A DNA stretch of 64,000 bases, taken from the NCBI RefSeq assembly GCF_001456355.1, contig NZ_CP010271.1, forward strand, positions 4,340,001 to 4,404,000. Reading direction: 5' to 3'. Each line of letters starts with the position of its first letter. The stretch's first letter is position 1. Made by a program: the position numbers and the translations under genes. Shown one piece after another: positions 52,605 through 60,491 of the stretch. The notes under the pieces were generated by a model, which searched no databases, was not told the origin of the DNA, and saw only the letters and a list, made by a program, of their open reading frames with translations. This DNA comes from Mycobacteroides saopaulense (GTDB lineage: Bacteria; Actinomycetota; Actinomycetes; Mycobacteriales; Mycobacteriaceae).

Positions 52605-52850
52605 GCATCCGACACAACTGGCAGGTCTTCGGACTTGCAGGCATTACCCGGGCTCAGGTTTTCCTACGGGCCGTCGCTTCCCAGGCTTCCTCGGCGATTG
52701 ACCGAGTGCATACCCCAGTGCATAAGACGGCGATCGTTCCTGCATACCGCTGCGGGACAGTCCCGGATTCTCACCGGGTTCCCTCTCGCGACGATCCCCG
52801 TAGGGTCCGCCACTCGATGCTGGTAACGGCCTCGGACGAACCTGGGTCAC
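52605..52850 (-). promoter_or_regulatory. Cobalamin (B12) riboswitch aptamer upstream of metE
   Basis: Read on the minus strand it has the standard cobalamin aptamer parts: GGTGAGAATCCGGGAC, GTCCCGCAGCGGT and the B12 box at 52618-52632 (CCGAAGACCTGCCAG). It lies in the metE 5' leader. Binding adenosyl-, methyl- or hydroxocobalamin should repress metE. Boundaries are approximate. Confidence 0.92.
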
Positions 52851-52925
52851 CACCAGCAGACCAGCTGCGCCTTACATCATATGCACGCTCGCCCATCCAG
52901 TTATTAGCGACTATTCTCTAATAAT

Positions 52926-53345
52926 ATGATCACCCTTGAACAGGCACAACAGGTTCTCGATGCGCAACCATTCAGCCGCCTGCTGGGAGCGTCGATCACG
53001 CGGGTCGACCCGTCCGGAATCCAGATCGCCCTCGACATCCGCGACGAACTCCGTCAGCAGAGCGGACTCGTCCACGGCGGGGTTCTGAGCTATCTCGCCG
53101 ACAACGCCATCACCTACGCCTGCGGCCTGGGGTTGGGCGCGGACATCGTGACGAGCGGATACACCATCGAGTACGTGGCTCCGGCCCGCGACGGCTCCCG
53201 GCTGCTCGCCGACGCCTGCCTGGTCAGTGCCGGGCGCACCAAGGCCCTCGGACGCTGCGAGATCTCCATCGAGGATCACGGCGGAAACACCAAGCTGGTC
53301 GCGGTCGCGCAGGGCACGAGCATGGTGCGGCGCCATGGGGCGTAA
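52926..53345 (+). CDS. PaaI-type hot-dog thioesterase
   Basis: A 139-residue hot-dog protein. The PaaI motif is GLVHGGVLSYLADNA, with a catalytic Asp/Asn expected nearby, and the C-terminal strand ALGRCEISIEDHGG. It probably hydrolyses aryl- or acyl-CoA thioesters. Start ATG 52926; the last 11 bases overlap the TetR gene, so the two are co-transcribed. Confidence 0.83.
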   Translation: MITLEQAQQVLDAQPFSRLLGASITRVDPSGIQIALDIRDELRQQSGLVHGGVLSYLADNAITYACGLGLGADIVTSGYTIEYVAPARDGSRLLADACLVSAGRTKALGRCEISIEDHGGNTKLVAVAQGTSMVRRHGA

Positions 53346-53925
53346 ACCGCAGTACAGCCCCGACGACATCCTGGACGCGGCGCTGAGCCTGGTGGCCTTG
53401 CGCGGACCTTCGGCCGCCACCGCCACCGCGATCGGGCGAGCCCTCGGCGCCCCCTCGGGCTCGATCTATCACCGATTCGCGAGCCGCGACGAGCTGATGG
53501 CCCGGCTTTGGCTGCGTTCCATCGCGCGCTATCAGGACGGCATACTCGCGGCACTGGCTCTGCCCGATTCCGACGACGCCCTCGCCGCGGCGATCGACCA
53601 TGCCTTTGATTGGACAGCAACGAACCGCAACGAAGCGTTGCTGCTACTGCAGTACGAGAAAGCCGATTTGGTCGCACACTGGCCCGACACCCTTGCCACT
53701 GAGCTCACCTCACTGAATTCGCGGGTGCGAAAGGCGCTGCGCGAGTTCGCGAAAAGACGGTACGGAACGACGGCACCCGAATCCCTCGACAAGGTCATGT
53801 TCGCGTTGATCGACATGCCCTACGCAGCCGTGCGCCGCCATCTGCCCGACAAGGGCGAGCCCGCGCCGTGGCTGCGTCGGTTCATCCACACCAGCGCCCG
53901 CGGCCTGCTGGCGGCAAAGGGCTAG
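53335..53925 (+). CDS. TetR-family regulator
   Basis: A 196-residue TetR. The DNA-binding domain (GRKPQYSPDDILDAALSLVA, GAPSGSIYHRFASRDELMAR) occupies the first 55 residues; the remainder is a helical ligand domain (EALLLLQYEKADLVAHWPDT). Start ATG 53335 overlaps the thioesterase end; the frame to 53227 is inside that gene. Its stop overlaps the stop of the convergent fadD in CTAG. It may regulate the thioesterase or the fadD. Confidence 0.82.
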   Translation: MGRKPQYSPDDILDAALSLVALRGPSAATATAIGRALGAPSGSIYHRFASRDELMARLWLRSIARYQDGILAALALPDSDDALAAAIDHAFDWTATNRNEALLLLQYEKADLVAHWPDTLATELTSLNSRVRKALREFAKRRYGTTAPESLDKVMFALIDMPYAAVRRHLPDKGEPAPWLRRFIHTSARGLLAAKG

Positions 53926-55511
53926 ACCGTGGCGTACTTCTGCCGCAGGGCCTTTTTGTCCGGCTTGCCCAGTGCGGTCAACGGCAGTGACTCGGCGATG
54001 ATCACGTGCTTGGGTGACTGCACCGAGCCCTTGCGCTCCTTCACCGCGGCCTGGATCTCAGAGGTCATCAACGACACGGCGGCCTCATCGGATGCCGCCT
54101 CGGCACGCAGCACCACGATCGCCGTCACCGCCTCGCCCCATTTCTCGTCCGGCACGCCGATGACTCCGACCTGGGCCACCGAAGGATGCTCGGCGACAAC
54201 ATCTTCCACCTCACGCGGGAACACGTTGAAACCACCGGTGACGATCATGTCCTTGGTGCGATCCACGATGAACCAAAAACCGTCTTCATCCTCGCGGGCA
54301 ATATCGCCTGTGCGCAGCCAGCCGTTCTTGAACGTATCGGCGGTCTGCTCAGGCAGTTCCCAATAGCCGCCCGCCACCAGCGGCCCCGCCACGCAGATCT
54401 CGCCGGGCTCGCCCTGCTTCACCGGCTGGTCGTTTTCGTCGAGCAGCGCAGTGCGCAGGAACGCTGAGGGCCGACCGCAGCTGGAGAGCCGCTTCGCGTC
54501 GTGATCGCCCTTGGCCAGGTAGCTGATCACCATGGGCGCCTCGGACTGGCCGAAGTACTGCGCGAAGATCGGCCCGAAACGCTCGATGGCCTCCGCCAAA
54601 CGCACCGGGTTGATGGCCGAGGCGCCGTAGTAGACGGTCTGCAGCGAGGATAGGTCGCGAGTGTGCGAATCCGGATGGTCCATCAACGCATAGATCATCG
54701 AGGGCACCAGCATGGTCGCGGTGATCTTGTGCTCCTCGATCGCGGCCAGCACCGCGCCCGCGTCGAACTTGGGCAGTACCACCATCGACCCGCCCTTCAT
54801 CAGGGTCGGCATGAAAAACGCGGCACCGGCATGCGAAAGCGGGGTACACATCAGGAATTTGGGGCGCTCCGGCCACTCCCACTCGGCCAGCTGAATCTGC
54901 GTCATGGTGAGAATGGACTGCGACGTTCCGATGACGCCCTTGGGTTTACCCGTCGTCCCACCCGTGTAGGTCAAACCGTTGATGTGGTCCGGCGACAGGT
55001 TGATCGGCACCAGCGGCCGGGCATCGAAGCGTGCGGCCGCGGCGACGAGGTCGTGGCCCACCTTTGCCAACTCCGTCGGCACCGGGCCGAGCGTCAGTAC
55101 GCGAGTCAACGTCGGCACCTTCTCCACCAAGGCCGCGGCGCGCTCCACGAATTGCGGGGTGGGGTCGATGACGAGCGTGGTGATCTTGGCATCGGCCAGT
55201 ACGTACGCATGGTCGTCCAGTGAACCGAGCGGGTGCAGCGCGGTACGTCGGGTCCCCAGCAGCTGACCGGCGCCGATCACCAGCAGCACCTCCGGGCGGT
55301 TGAGTGCCAGCATCCCCTGCCCATCGGTGGGGTCGGGCACCAGCGCGGTGAAGGCCTGGATGTACTTGCTGATCTCATCGGCCATTTGCGCGCCGGTCAA
55401 GGTCACGTCGCCGAGCACCAACGCGGGGGCACTCGCGTTCCGCTTGAGGGCGGAAACCAGCAGGTGCCCGGAGTTGATGGACCCGTGCAACGGGTCAAAT
55501 GGATCAGGCAT
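53922..55511 (-). CDS. Acyl-CoA synthetase (FadD), KstR-type promoter
   Basis: A 529-residue AMP-forming ligase with TYTGGTTGKPKGVIG (P-loop), the YGASAINP and RTGDIAREDEDG motifs and GGFNVFPREVE (C-terminal hinge). It probably activates a fatty acid or a steroid side-chain acid. A perfect TAGAACATGTTCTA palindrome lies 48 bp upstream of the ATG, matching the KstR operator of cholesterol genes. It is similar in length to FadD8-like enzymes; I do not assign a number. Confidence 0.9.
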   Translation of the reverse strand: MPDPFDPLHGSINSGHLLVSALKRNASAPALVLGDVTLTGAQMADEISKYIQAFTALVPDPTDGQGMLALNRPEVLLVIGAGQLLGTRRTALHPLGSLDDHAYVLADAKITTLVIDPTPQFVERAAALVEKVPTLTRVLTLGPVPTELAKVGHDLVAAAARFDARPLVPINLSPDHINGLTYTGGTTGKPKGVIGTSQSILTMTQIQLAEWEWPERPKFLMCTPLSHAGAAFFMPTLMKGGSMVVLPKFDAGAVLAAIEEHKITATMLVPSMIYALMDHPDSHTRDLSSLQTVYYGASAINPVRLAEAIERFGPIFAQYFGQSEAPMVISYLAKGDHDAKRLSSCGRPSAFLRTALLDENDQPVKQGEPGEICVAGPLVAGGYWELPEQTADTFKNGWLRTGDIAREDEDGFWFIVDRTKDMIVTGGFNVFPREVEDVVAEHPSVAQVGVIGVPDEKWGEAVTAIVVLRAEAASDEAAVSLMTSEIQAAVKERKGSVQSPKHVIIAESLPLTALGKPDKKALRQKYATV

Positions 55512-55558
55512 CGCGCTCCTTGGGTGAATAGTCGCCGATCAGGCACTTCGCTCGACGT

Positions 55559-55572
55559 TAGAACATGTTCTA
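55559..55572. promoter_or_regulatory. KstR-type operator palindrome TAGAACATGTTCTA
   Basis: A perfect 14-bp palindrome with the KstR core TnnAACnnGTTnnA. It is 48 bp upstream of the fadD start (minus strand) and 91 bp upstream of the secreted repeat protein. KstR is the TetR-type repressor of the mycobacterial cholesterol catabolic regulon. Confidence 0.8.
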
Positions 55573-55662
55573 GTTTTGGGCAAGGAGGGGCGGCCCGGCC
55601 GCCGTCCAGCGGCCTCAACCGATCTCATGAGAAACACAAAACAGGCTTGCTAGCCTCGGTAC

Positions 55663-55995
55663 ATGCTCAAGTCAACGGCTACCAGCGCACTGTGCACCGC
55701 GTTGATGATGTTTGCCACCGCTTTCGCGAGTGCCGACCCGGCAGACCCCGACCCCTTCAACCCCGCTGATTGCATCGGCAATGCCAACGCCGTCTGCAAT
55801 GTCGGCCCCTATGGCCCGAACAGCATGTCGAATCCGGCCAACCCCGCCAGCCCGATGAACCCGAACAACCCGGCCAACCCGGCCAGCCCCATGAACCCGA
55901 ACAACCCCGCGAACCCGGCCAGCCCCATGAACCCGAACAACCCCGCGAACCCGGCCAGCCCCATGAACCCGATGAATCAACCGGGCCACATCTAG
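55663..55995 (+). CDS. Secreted Asn-Pro-Ala-Ser repeat protein
   Basis: A 110-residue protein with a Sec signal peptide (MLKSTATSALCTALMMFATA, cleavage after ASA) and a mature part with a Cys pair (Cys37, Cys45) and a repeat tail. The tail has four tandem copies of the 12-residue unit NPANPASPMNPN (residues 57-104). No known domain. Low complexity suggests an extended, extracellular chain. It shares a CTAG stop overlap with the convergent LLM gene. Confidence 0.65.
   Translation: MLKSTATSALCTALMMFATAFASADPADPDPFNPADCIGNANAVCNVGPYGPNSMSNPANPASPMNPNNPANPASPMNPNNPANPASPMNPNNPANPASPMNPMNQPGHI
55831..55974 (+). repeat. Four tandem 36-bp coding repeats
   Basis: Four in-frame 36-bp units encode NPANPASPMNPN (the fourth ends NPM). 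Units 2-4 are nearly identical at the nucleotide level, differing in a few third positions (CCGGCC/CCCGCC, GCCAAC/GCGAAC). The repeats probably vary in number between strains by slippage. Confidence 0.85.
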
Positions 55996-57119
55996 ACAGG
56001 TTGTTTCTCCGCCGTGGCCCCTCCGGGCGCGGTGAATCCCTTGGCCCGCTGCGTATCCTGCGGACCCCACAGGGTGGACTTGACCTCCGCCCGCACCAGC
56101 GGAACAACCTCTTCGGCGAAACGTCGCAGGGTGTCTTGCTGCTCCGCGAAATCGGCCTCGGGGCTCAACGAGATCGATTGAAAGTCATGCCCGAACGCGT
56201 CATGCCACTCGATGATCTTTTCCGCCACACGTTCGGGCGAACCGGCAAGCACCGGCCCGCGATCTGCCGCGTCCTCAATGGACTCGAACGACGGAAACTT
56301 GCCGACGGCCTTCGGATGGTCCTTGAGCTTGGCCATCTGCGCCAGACGGGCCTCGTAGATGGGGCGGTACTGCGCGATCGCCTGTTCGGTCGTGTCCGCC
56401 AGGTACAGCCCACCCGAGCCGGCCCCCACATAAAGCCGTGCCGGGTCGTGTCCGTTCTGTGCGTACAGCTCGCGATACCGGTCGATGAGGACCTGGTAAT
56501 TCTCCTTCGGCTGCAACGCATTTGCGGTAACGATCGGGTCACCCCACTTGGCTGCGAGTTCGACCGCGAAGGTCGAGGTCGCCGACCCGTGCCAGATCCG
56601 GAACGGGCCGTCGAAGGGACGGGGCAGCGTGGTCGCATCGGTAAGCGGATGCCGGTGCCTACCGGTCCACTCGACGTGCTCCTCGCGCAACAGTCGGCGT
56701 AGCAGCTCGTAGTTCTCCTGCAGGTATTCGTACTGCTTGGCGATGTCGAGTCCCATCAGCGGGTACTGACGATCCTCATTGCCCTTCCCGATGACGATCT
56801 CAAGCCGGCCCCTGCTCAGCTGGTCGATGGTGGCGAAATCCTCCGCCGCACGCACCGGGTCCAGCAGGGACAACACCGTCACACCGGTGGACAGCAGGAT
56901 GCGATCGGTCGCCGCGGCCACCGCCCCCAAGAGCACCGTCGGCGCCGAGGACAGCACATCTCCCGCGTGCCGTTCCCCCACCGCGAAGGAGTCAAAACCC
57001 AGACTCTCCGCCAGCACCGCGGTCTCGACCACGCGGTTCAGCCGGTCCGCGGCCGGCGCCAGCGCCCCCGTTGCGGGGTTTGGCAGGTGGAAGACAATGT
57101 CGAGAAGCTGGAAACGCAT
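55992..57119 (-). CDS. LLM-class flavin-dependent oxidoreductase
   Basis: A 375-residue luciferase-like monooxygenase: LLDIVFHLPNPATGALAPAA then SLGFDSFAVGERH, TDRILLSTGVTVLSLLDPVRAAEDFATID (split across the central barrel) and GKGNEDRQYPLMGLD. The start ATG 57119 fits; the frame to 57386 is unsupported. It could use FMN or F420. Substrate unknown. It diverges from the VOC gene. Confidence 0.83.
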   Translation of the reverse strand: MRFQLLDIVFHLPNPATGALAPAADRLNRVVETAVLAESLGFDSFAVGERHAGDVLSSAPTVLLGAVAAATDRILLSTGVTVLSLLDPVRAAEDFATIDQLSRGRLEIVIGKGNEDRQYPLMGLDIAKQYEYLQENYELLRRLLREEHVEWTGRHRHPLTDATTLPRPFDGPFRIWHGSATSTFAVELAAKWGDPIVTANALQPKENYQVLIDRYRELYAQNGHDPARLYVGAGSGGLYLADTTEQAIAQYRPIYEARLAQMAKLKDHPKAVGKFPSFESIEDAADRGPVLAGSPERVAEKIIEWHDAFGHDFQSISLSPEADFAEQQDTLRRFAEEVVPLVRAEVKSTLWGPQDTQRAKGFTAPGGATAEKQPV

Positions 57120-57170
57120 ACCGCCAGTATGCCTAAACGGACCCCGGTCCGGCAGGGAGGAAATGCTCTG

Positions 57171-57836
57171 ATGATCACCGAACTGGACTCGGTGCTTCTG
57201 GACATCCCGAATCTCGCTGACGCAAAGGACGCCTACTCGCGACTGTTCGGGACGTCGACCCCACATCCACAGCTGCAGCTCGGGCTCCCCGAATGGGCCC
57301 CGTACCCCGGGATGCTCTTTCGTGTCGAAAACCAAGCGTCCGCGGCCAAGATCGTCGATCGCCGTGGTCTGACGCTTACAGCTCACGCAGACCTCGCGGC
57401 CGGACAGGCGGACGGCCTCACCCTGGGGCTGACCGAACGAACAGCGGCACCGAGTCAGTCAGGGGGCGACAGCGGTCACATCGATCATCTGGTGCTGTTC
57501 TCCCCCAATCGCGACAGGATCATCGCGACGTTGTGCGGACGGCTCGGCTTCGACCTGCGCTTGGACCGCGTGCAGTCCTGGGGCGTGCACCAATTGTTCT
57601 TCCGGTGCGCGGGCCTGGTGGTCGAGGTCGTGCTGCGCGACGAGGACCCCGCCGGTCCGGACTCGCTATGGGGAATCGCTTGGCGGACAGAGAACATCGA
57701 CGCCACTCACGCCCGCCTGCAGCAGGCTGGTGTCGCGCTCAGCGATATCCGCAATGGCCACAAACCGGGAACGAGGGTCGCGACCGTCAAAGATCCGGCG
57801 CTGGCAGTGCCCACAATCCTGATCGAACAACGCTAG
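57171..57836 (+). CDS. VOC (glyoxalase/bleomycin resistance) superfamily protein
   Basis: A 221-residue two-module VOC protein. The first betaalphabetabetabeta unit starts ITELDSVLLDIPNLADAKDAYSRLFG and the second at GHIDHLVLFSPNRDRIIATLC. The metal ligands expected (His in GHIDHLV, Glu in LVVEVVL) are partly visible. GGAGGAAA precedes ATG 57171. The gene is followed after nine bases by the AIM24-type gene. Function unknown. Confidence 0.78.
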   Translation: MITELDSVLLDIPNLADAKDAYSRLFGTSTPHPQLQLGLPEWAPYPGMLFRVENQASAAKIVDRRGLTLTAHADLAAGQADGLTLGLTERTAAPSQSGGDSGHIDHLVLFSPNRDRIIATLCGRLGFDLRLDRVQSWGVHQLFFRCAGLVVEVVLRDEDPAGPDSLWGIAWRTENIDATHARLQQAGVALSDIRNGHKPGTRVATVKDPALAVPTILIEQR

Positions 57837-57845
57837 CTTGGAGTC

Positions 57846-58730
57846 ATGACGACTCCGAATCCCGGCAGCTGGCAACCAGACCCCGACGGACGCTTCGAAT
57901 TCCGTTGGCACGACGGACACCGCTGGACGGACCAAGTCGCGCACCAGGGCACGGTCAGCACGGCCCCGCTGGGAGGTGCGGCGGCGGCCGAGCCGCAGCG
58001 CACGCCACAGGTCTCAGCGGCACAGCCGGCAGCGCAGGCTCAGCCCGTGGGCGACCAATTCTCCGGTATCAGTGGAGATTTGGTGGACGGTCGGTTCAGC
58101 GAGAATGAAGCCAAACCGATCTCCAACCAGAACGCGAAGCTGTTGCGCGTTCGCCTCGGGGAACCGTTCCTGGCACGCCAAGGATCGATGGTGGCGTACC
58201 AGGGCAACGTCGACTTCGCCTTCGAGGGCGGCGGGGCAGCCAAGTTCCTGAAGAAGGCGCTGACCGGTGAGGGCCTGCCGCTCATGCGCTGTTCGGGCCA
58301 GGGCGACGTTTTCCTGGCCGAGCGCGCCTTCGACGTGCACCTGCTGAATCTGAACAACGCGGGCCTGTCCATCAGTGGCAAGAATGTGCTGGCCTTTTCC
58401 TCGGGCCTGAACTGGAACATCGAGCGGGTCAAGGGCGCCAGCATGGTGACGGGCGGCCTGTTCAACACCACATTGCGCGGAACCGGTTGGGTGGCGCTGA
58501 CCACCGACGGACCTCCGGTGGTGCTCAATGCGGCCGAGGCGCCGACATTCGCCGATACCAACGCGGTGGTGGCCTGGTCGGCCAACCTTCAGACTCAGCT
58601 CAAGACGAGCTTCAAGGCCGGCGCCCTCATCGGCCGGGGTTCGGGCGAGGCCCTTCAGGTTTCGTTCCAGGGCCAGGGCTTCGTCATCGTGCAACCGTCC
58701 GAGGGCATCCCTGTCGTCACGGCCGGCTAG
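57846..58730 (+). CDS. DUF2510/AIM24 domain protein
   Basis: A 294-residue protein: an N-terminal DUF2510 motif (GSWQPDPDGRFEFRWHDGHRWTDQVA, split as GSWQPDPDGRFEFRW and HDGHRWTDQVA), an Ala/Gln-rich linker (residues 35-70) and a C-terminal AIM24-type beta-helix (residues 90-290, SKNAKLLRV-like start with FLARQGSMVAYQGNVDF). Homologs are common in actinobacteria and of unknown function. It follows the VOC gene by nine bases and is convergent with the IclR-like gene. Confidence 0.8.
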   Translation: MTTPNPGSWQPDPDGRFEFRWHDGHRWTDQVAHQGTVSTAPLGGAAAAEPQRTPQVSAAQPAAQAQPVGDQFSGISGDLVDGRFSENEAKPISNQNAKLLRVRLGEPFLARQGSMVAYQGNVDFAFEGGGAAKFLKKALTGEGLPLMRCSGQGDVFLAERAFDVHLLNLNNAGLSISGKNVLAFSSGLNWNIERVKGASMVTGGLFNTTLRGTGWVALTTDGPPVVLNAAEAPTFADTNAVVAWSANLQTQLKTSFKAGALIGRGSGEALQVSFQGQGFVIVQPSEGIPVVTAG

Positions 58731-58737
58731 CTCGCCG

Positions 58738-59595
58738 TCATTCCGTCAGCAGCCCGGAAAGCTCTCCAGCGCCCCGCGTGACCGTCGCGATCAGCGCTTC
58801 CCGCTCTGCACGGGTCGCTCGGGGCAGCAACGGGCCCAGCTGAAGTTCGTAGTTCGCGTCGGCACCCTCGAATATCGGTGCCGCCAGATAGCTGATGGGC
58901 AGCACGTCATCGGAAGTTAGTTCGTCACGCGAATAGGGACGTGAAGTCAGACGGGACAGCTGCCGCAGCAGCCGCTCGCGCAACGACGCCTCCATCACCT
59001 CCGAACCCACGGAACCGAGCAGGTCCGACAGCAGGTCGACCATTCCGGTGTCGTCGTGGTCTGGACGGTAGATCACGTATCCGCAGTCGAAAACCTGCTG
59101 CACGAGTCGTTGGCCCGAACGCGCGCTCAATCCTCGTGCGGTATCGAGCCACTGCGAGCGCTCCTCGTCCGGACGCCACGGCATGACTGCCGACCCCGCG
59201 GGAAACGCCAGCGGGATGGTCTGGCCTACTGCGAAGCCGGCAACGGCCCTGCGGCCGGCCTGCGCCTTGGCGACGATGGTCAACGTCTTCGGGCTGATAC
59301 GGCTGACCGTCGCTCCCGCTTGCGCCTCATCGGCGATTCGGGCCAGCGCCTCCTGAACTTCCCGGGGCATGGTGGCCTCGACCGCGCGGGGCAATGCCGA
59401 ACCGATCCGATACCGAAGCTCGTCGTCACGGGTCACCCAACCCGCGGTCTCCAGCTCGCTCACCACCGCGGTCGCCGTGGCGCGAGAAATGCCGGTGGTC
59501 GCGGCGATCTCACTGACGGATTTGGGTTGTGTTGTGGCAGCGAGCATTTCGACGATCTGCACGACACGAGCCGTCGGTGGTGAACTGGCCGGCAT
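58738..59595 (-). CDS. IclR-like transcriptional regulator
   Basis: A 285-residue regulator with an N-terminal winged helix (residues 8-60: [40 protein letters not shown]) and a longer C-terminal domain with [20 protein letters not shown], which resembles the IclR ligand domain. ATG 59595 has GAGGGG upstream; a GTG six bases earlier is less likely. It diverges from an SDR/dehydrogenase pair, and two inverted repeats lie between them. Confidence 0.75.
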   Translation of the reverse strand: MPASSPPTARVVQIVEMLAATTQPKSVSEIAATTGISRATATAVVSELETAGWVTRDDELRYRIGSALPRAVEATMPREVQEALARIADEAQAGATVSRISPKTLTIVAKAQAGRRAVAGFAVGQTIPLAFPAGSAVMPWRPDEERSQWLDTARGLSARSGQRLVQQVFDCGYVIYRPDHDDTGMVDLLSDLLGSVGSEVMEASLRERLLRQLSRLTSRPYSRDELTSDDVLPISYLAAPIFEGADANYELQLGPLLPRATRAEREALIATVTRGAGELSGLLTE

Positions 59596-59641
59596 GGGCA
59601 CTCCCCTCTTGCGTGATGCACAGCCCAGGTCTAGAGTGCAT

Positions 59642-59675
59642 CGACTATTCGCCCCAAGATAGTCGAATATTCGAC
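59642..59675. promoter_or_regulatory. Palindromes in the IclR-SDR divergent region
   Basis: GTCGAATATTCGAC at 59662-59675 is a perfect 14-bp palindrome, just upstream of the SDR ribosome site. It overlaps a GACTAT/ATAGTC inverted repeat (59643-59664). Both are likely operator sites for the adjacent IclR-like regulator (inference). Confidence 0.55.
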
Positions 59676-59687
59676 ACGGAGGAAGAC

Positions 59688-60479
59688 GTGATCCTGGACC
59701 GATTCAGACTCGACGGCAATGTCGCCGTCGTCACGGGCGCCGGCCGCGGACTTGGTGCGGCGATCGCGGAGGCCTTCGCCCAGGCGGGCGCCGACGTGTT
59801 GATCGCCTCGCGTACCGAGTCGCAACTGCAAGAAATCGCCGAGAAGGTGCAGGCCGTGGGACGCCAGGCCGAGATCGTCGTGGCCGACCTGTCCGACACG
59901 GAAGCATCGGCCTCCCTGGCGCAAAAGGCGGTTGACCGTTTCGGACGACTCGACATCGTCGTCAACAACGTGGGCGGCACGATGCCGAAGCCCTTCTTGG
60001 ACACCACCAACGAGGACCTGGCCGAGGCATTCTCCTTCAATGTCCTCAACGGGCACGCACTGCTGCGCACGGCCGTGCCACACCTACTCAAGTCCGACAA
60101 CGCGTCGGTCATCAACATCACCTCAACCATGGGACGGCTGCCGGGACGTGCCTTCCTGGGCTACTGCACCGCAAAGGGCGCGCTGGCCCACTACACACGC
60201 ACGGCCGCAATGGATCTGAGCCCACGTATCCGCGTCAACGGCATCGCGCCCGGCTCCATCCTCACCTCAGCACTCGAAGTGGTCGCGGGCAATGACGAGG
60301 TGCGCGGAACTCTGGAGAAGAACACGCCTCTGCACCGGCTGGGAGATCCGACAGATATCGCAGCGGCCGCCGTCTATCTGGCATCACCGGCAGGCAGCTT
60401 TCTGACCGGCAAGGTGCTCGAGGTCGACGGCGGACTCATCGCGCCCAATCTCGACATCCCGCTACCCGACCTCGCCTAG
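59688..60479 (+). CDS. Short-chain dehydrogenase/reductase
   Basis: A 263-residue [31 protein letters not shown], catalytic Ser in NITSTMG, and Tyr/Lys in YCTAKGA. It starts at GTG 59688, with GGAGGA five bases upstream; longer frames have no family sequence. First gene of a pair with the DAPDH-like dehydrogenase (12 bp apart), divergent from the IclR-like gene. Substrate unknown. Confidence 0.85.
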   Translation: MILDRFRLDGNVAVVTGAGRGLGAAIAEAFAQAGADVLIASRTESQLQEIAEKVQAVGRQAEIVVADLSDTEASASLAQKAVDRFGRLDIVVNNVGGTMPKPFLDTTNEDLAEAFSFNVLNGHALLRTAVPHLLKSDNASVINITSTMGRLPGRAFLGYCTAKGALAHYTRTAAMDLSPRIRVNGIAPGSILTSALEVVAGNDEVRGTLEKNTPLHRLGDPTDIAAAAVYLASPAGSFLTGKVLEVDGGLIAPNLDIPLPDLA

Positions 60480-60491
60480 AAGGGACCTGAG

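Larger units (their letters stand above)
52468..52925 (-). other. metE leader and divergent promoter region
   Basis: A 458-bp gap without a gene. From right to left it holds an AT-rich promoter-like stretch (52870-52925), the cobalamin aptamer, the 12-bp stem hairpin and the metE ribosome site. Open frames in it are shadows of the riboswitch sequence. The thioesterase gene starts at its right edge in the opposite direction. Confidence 0.8.

Noticed and set aside
55831..55974. 36-bp tandem repeats as a CRISPR array
   Set aside because: There are no spacers; the units abut directly and are in frame with a signal-peptide protein, so they are coding repeats.
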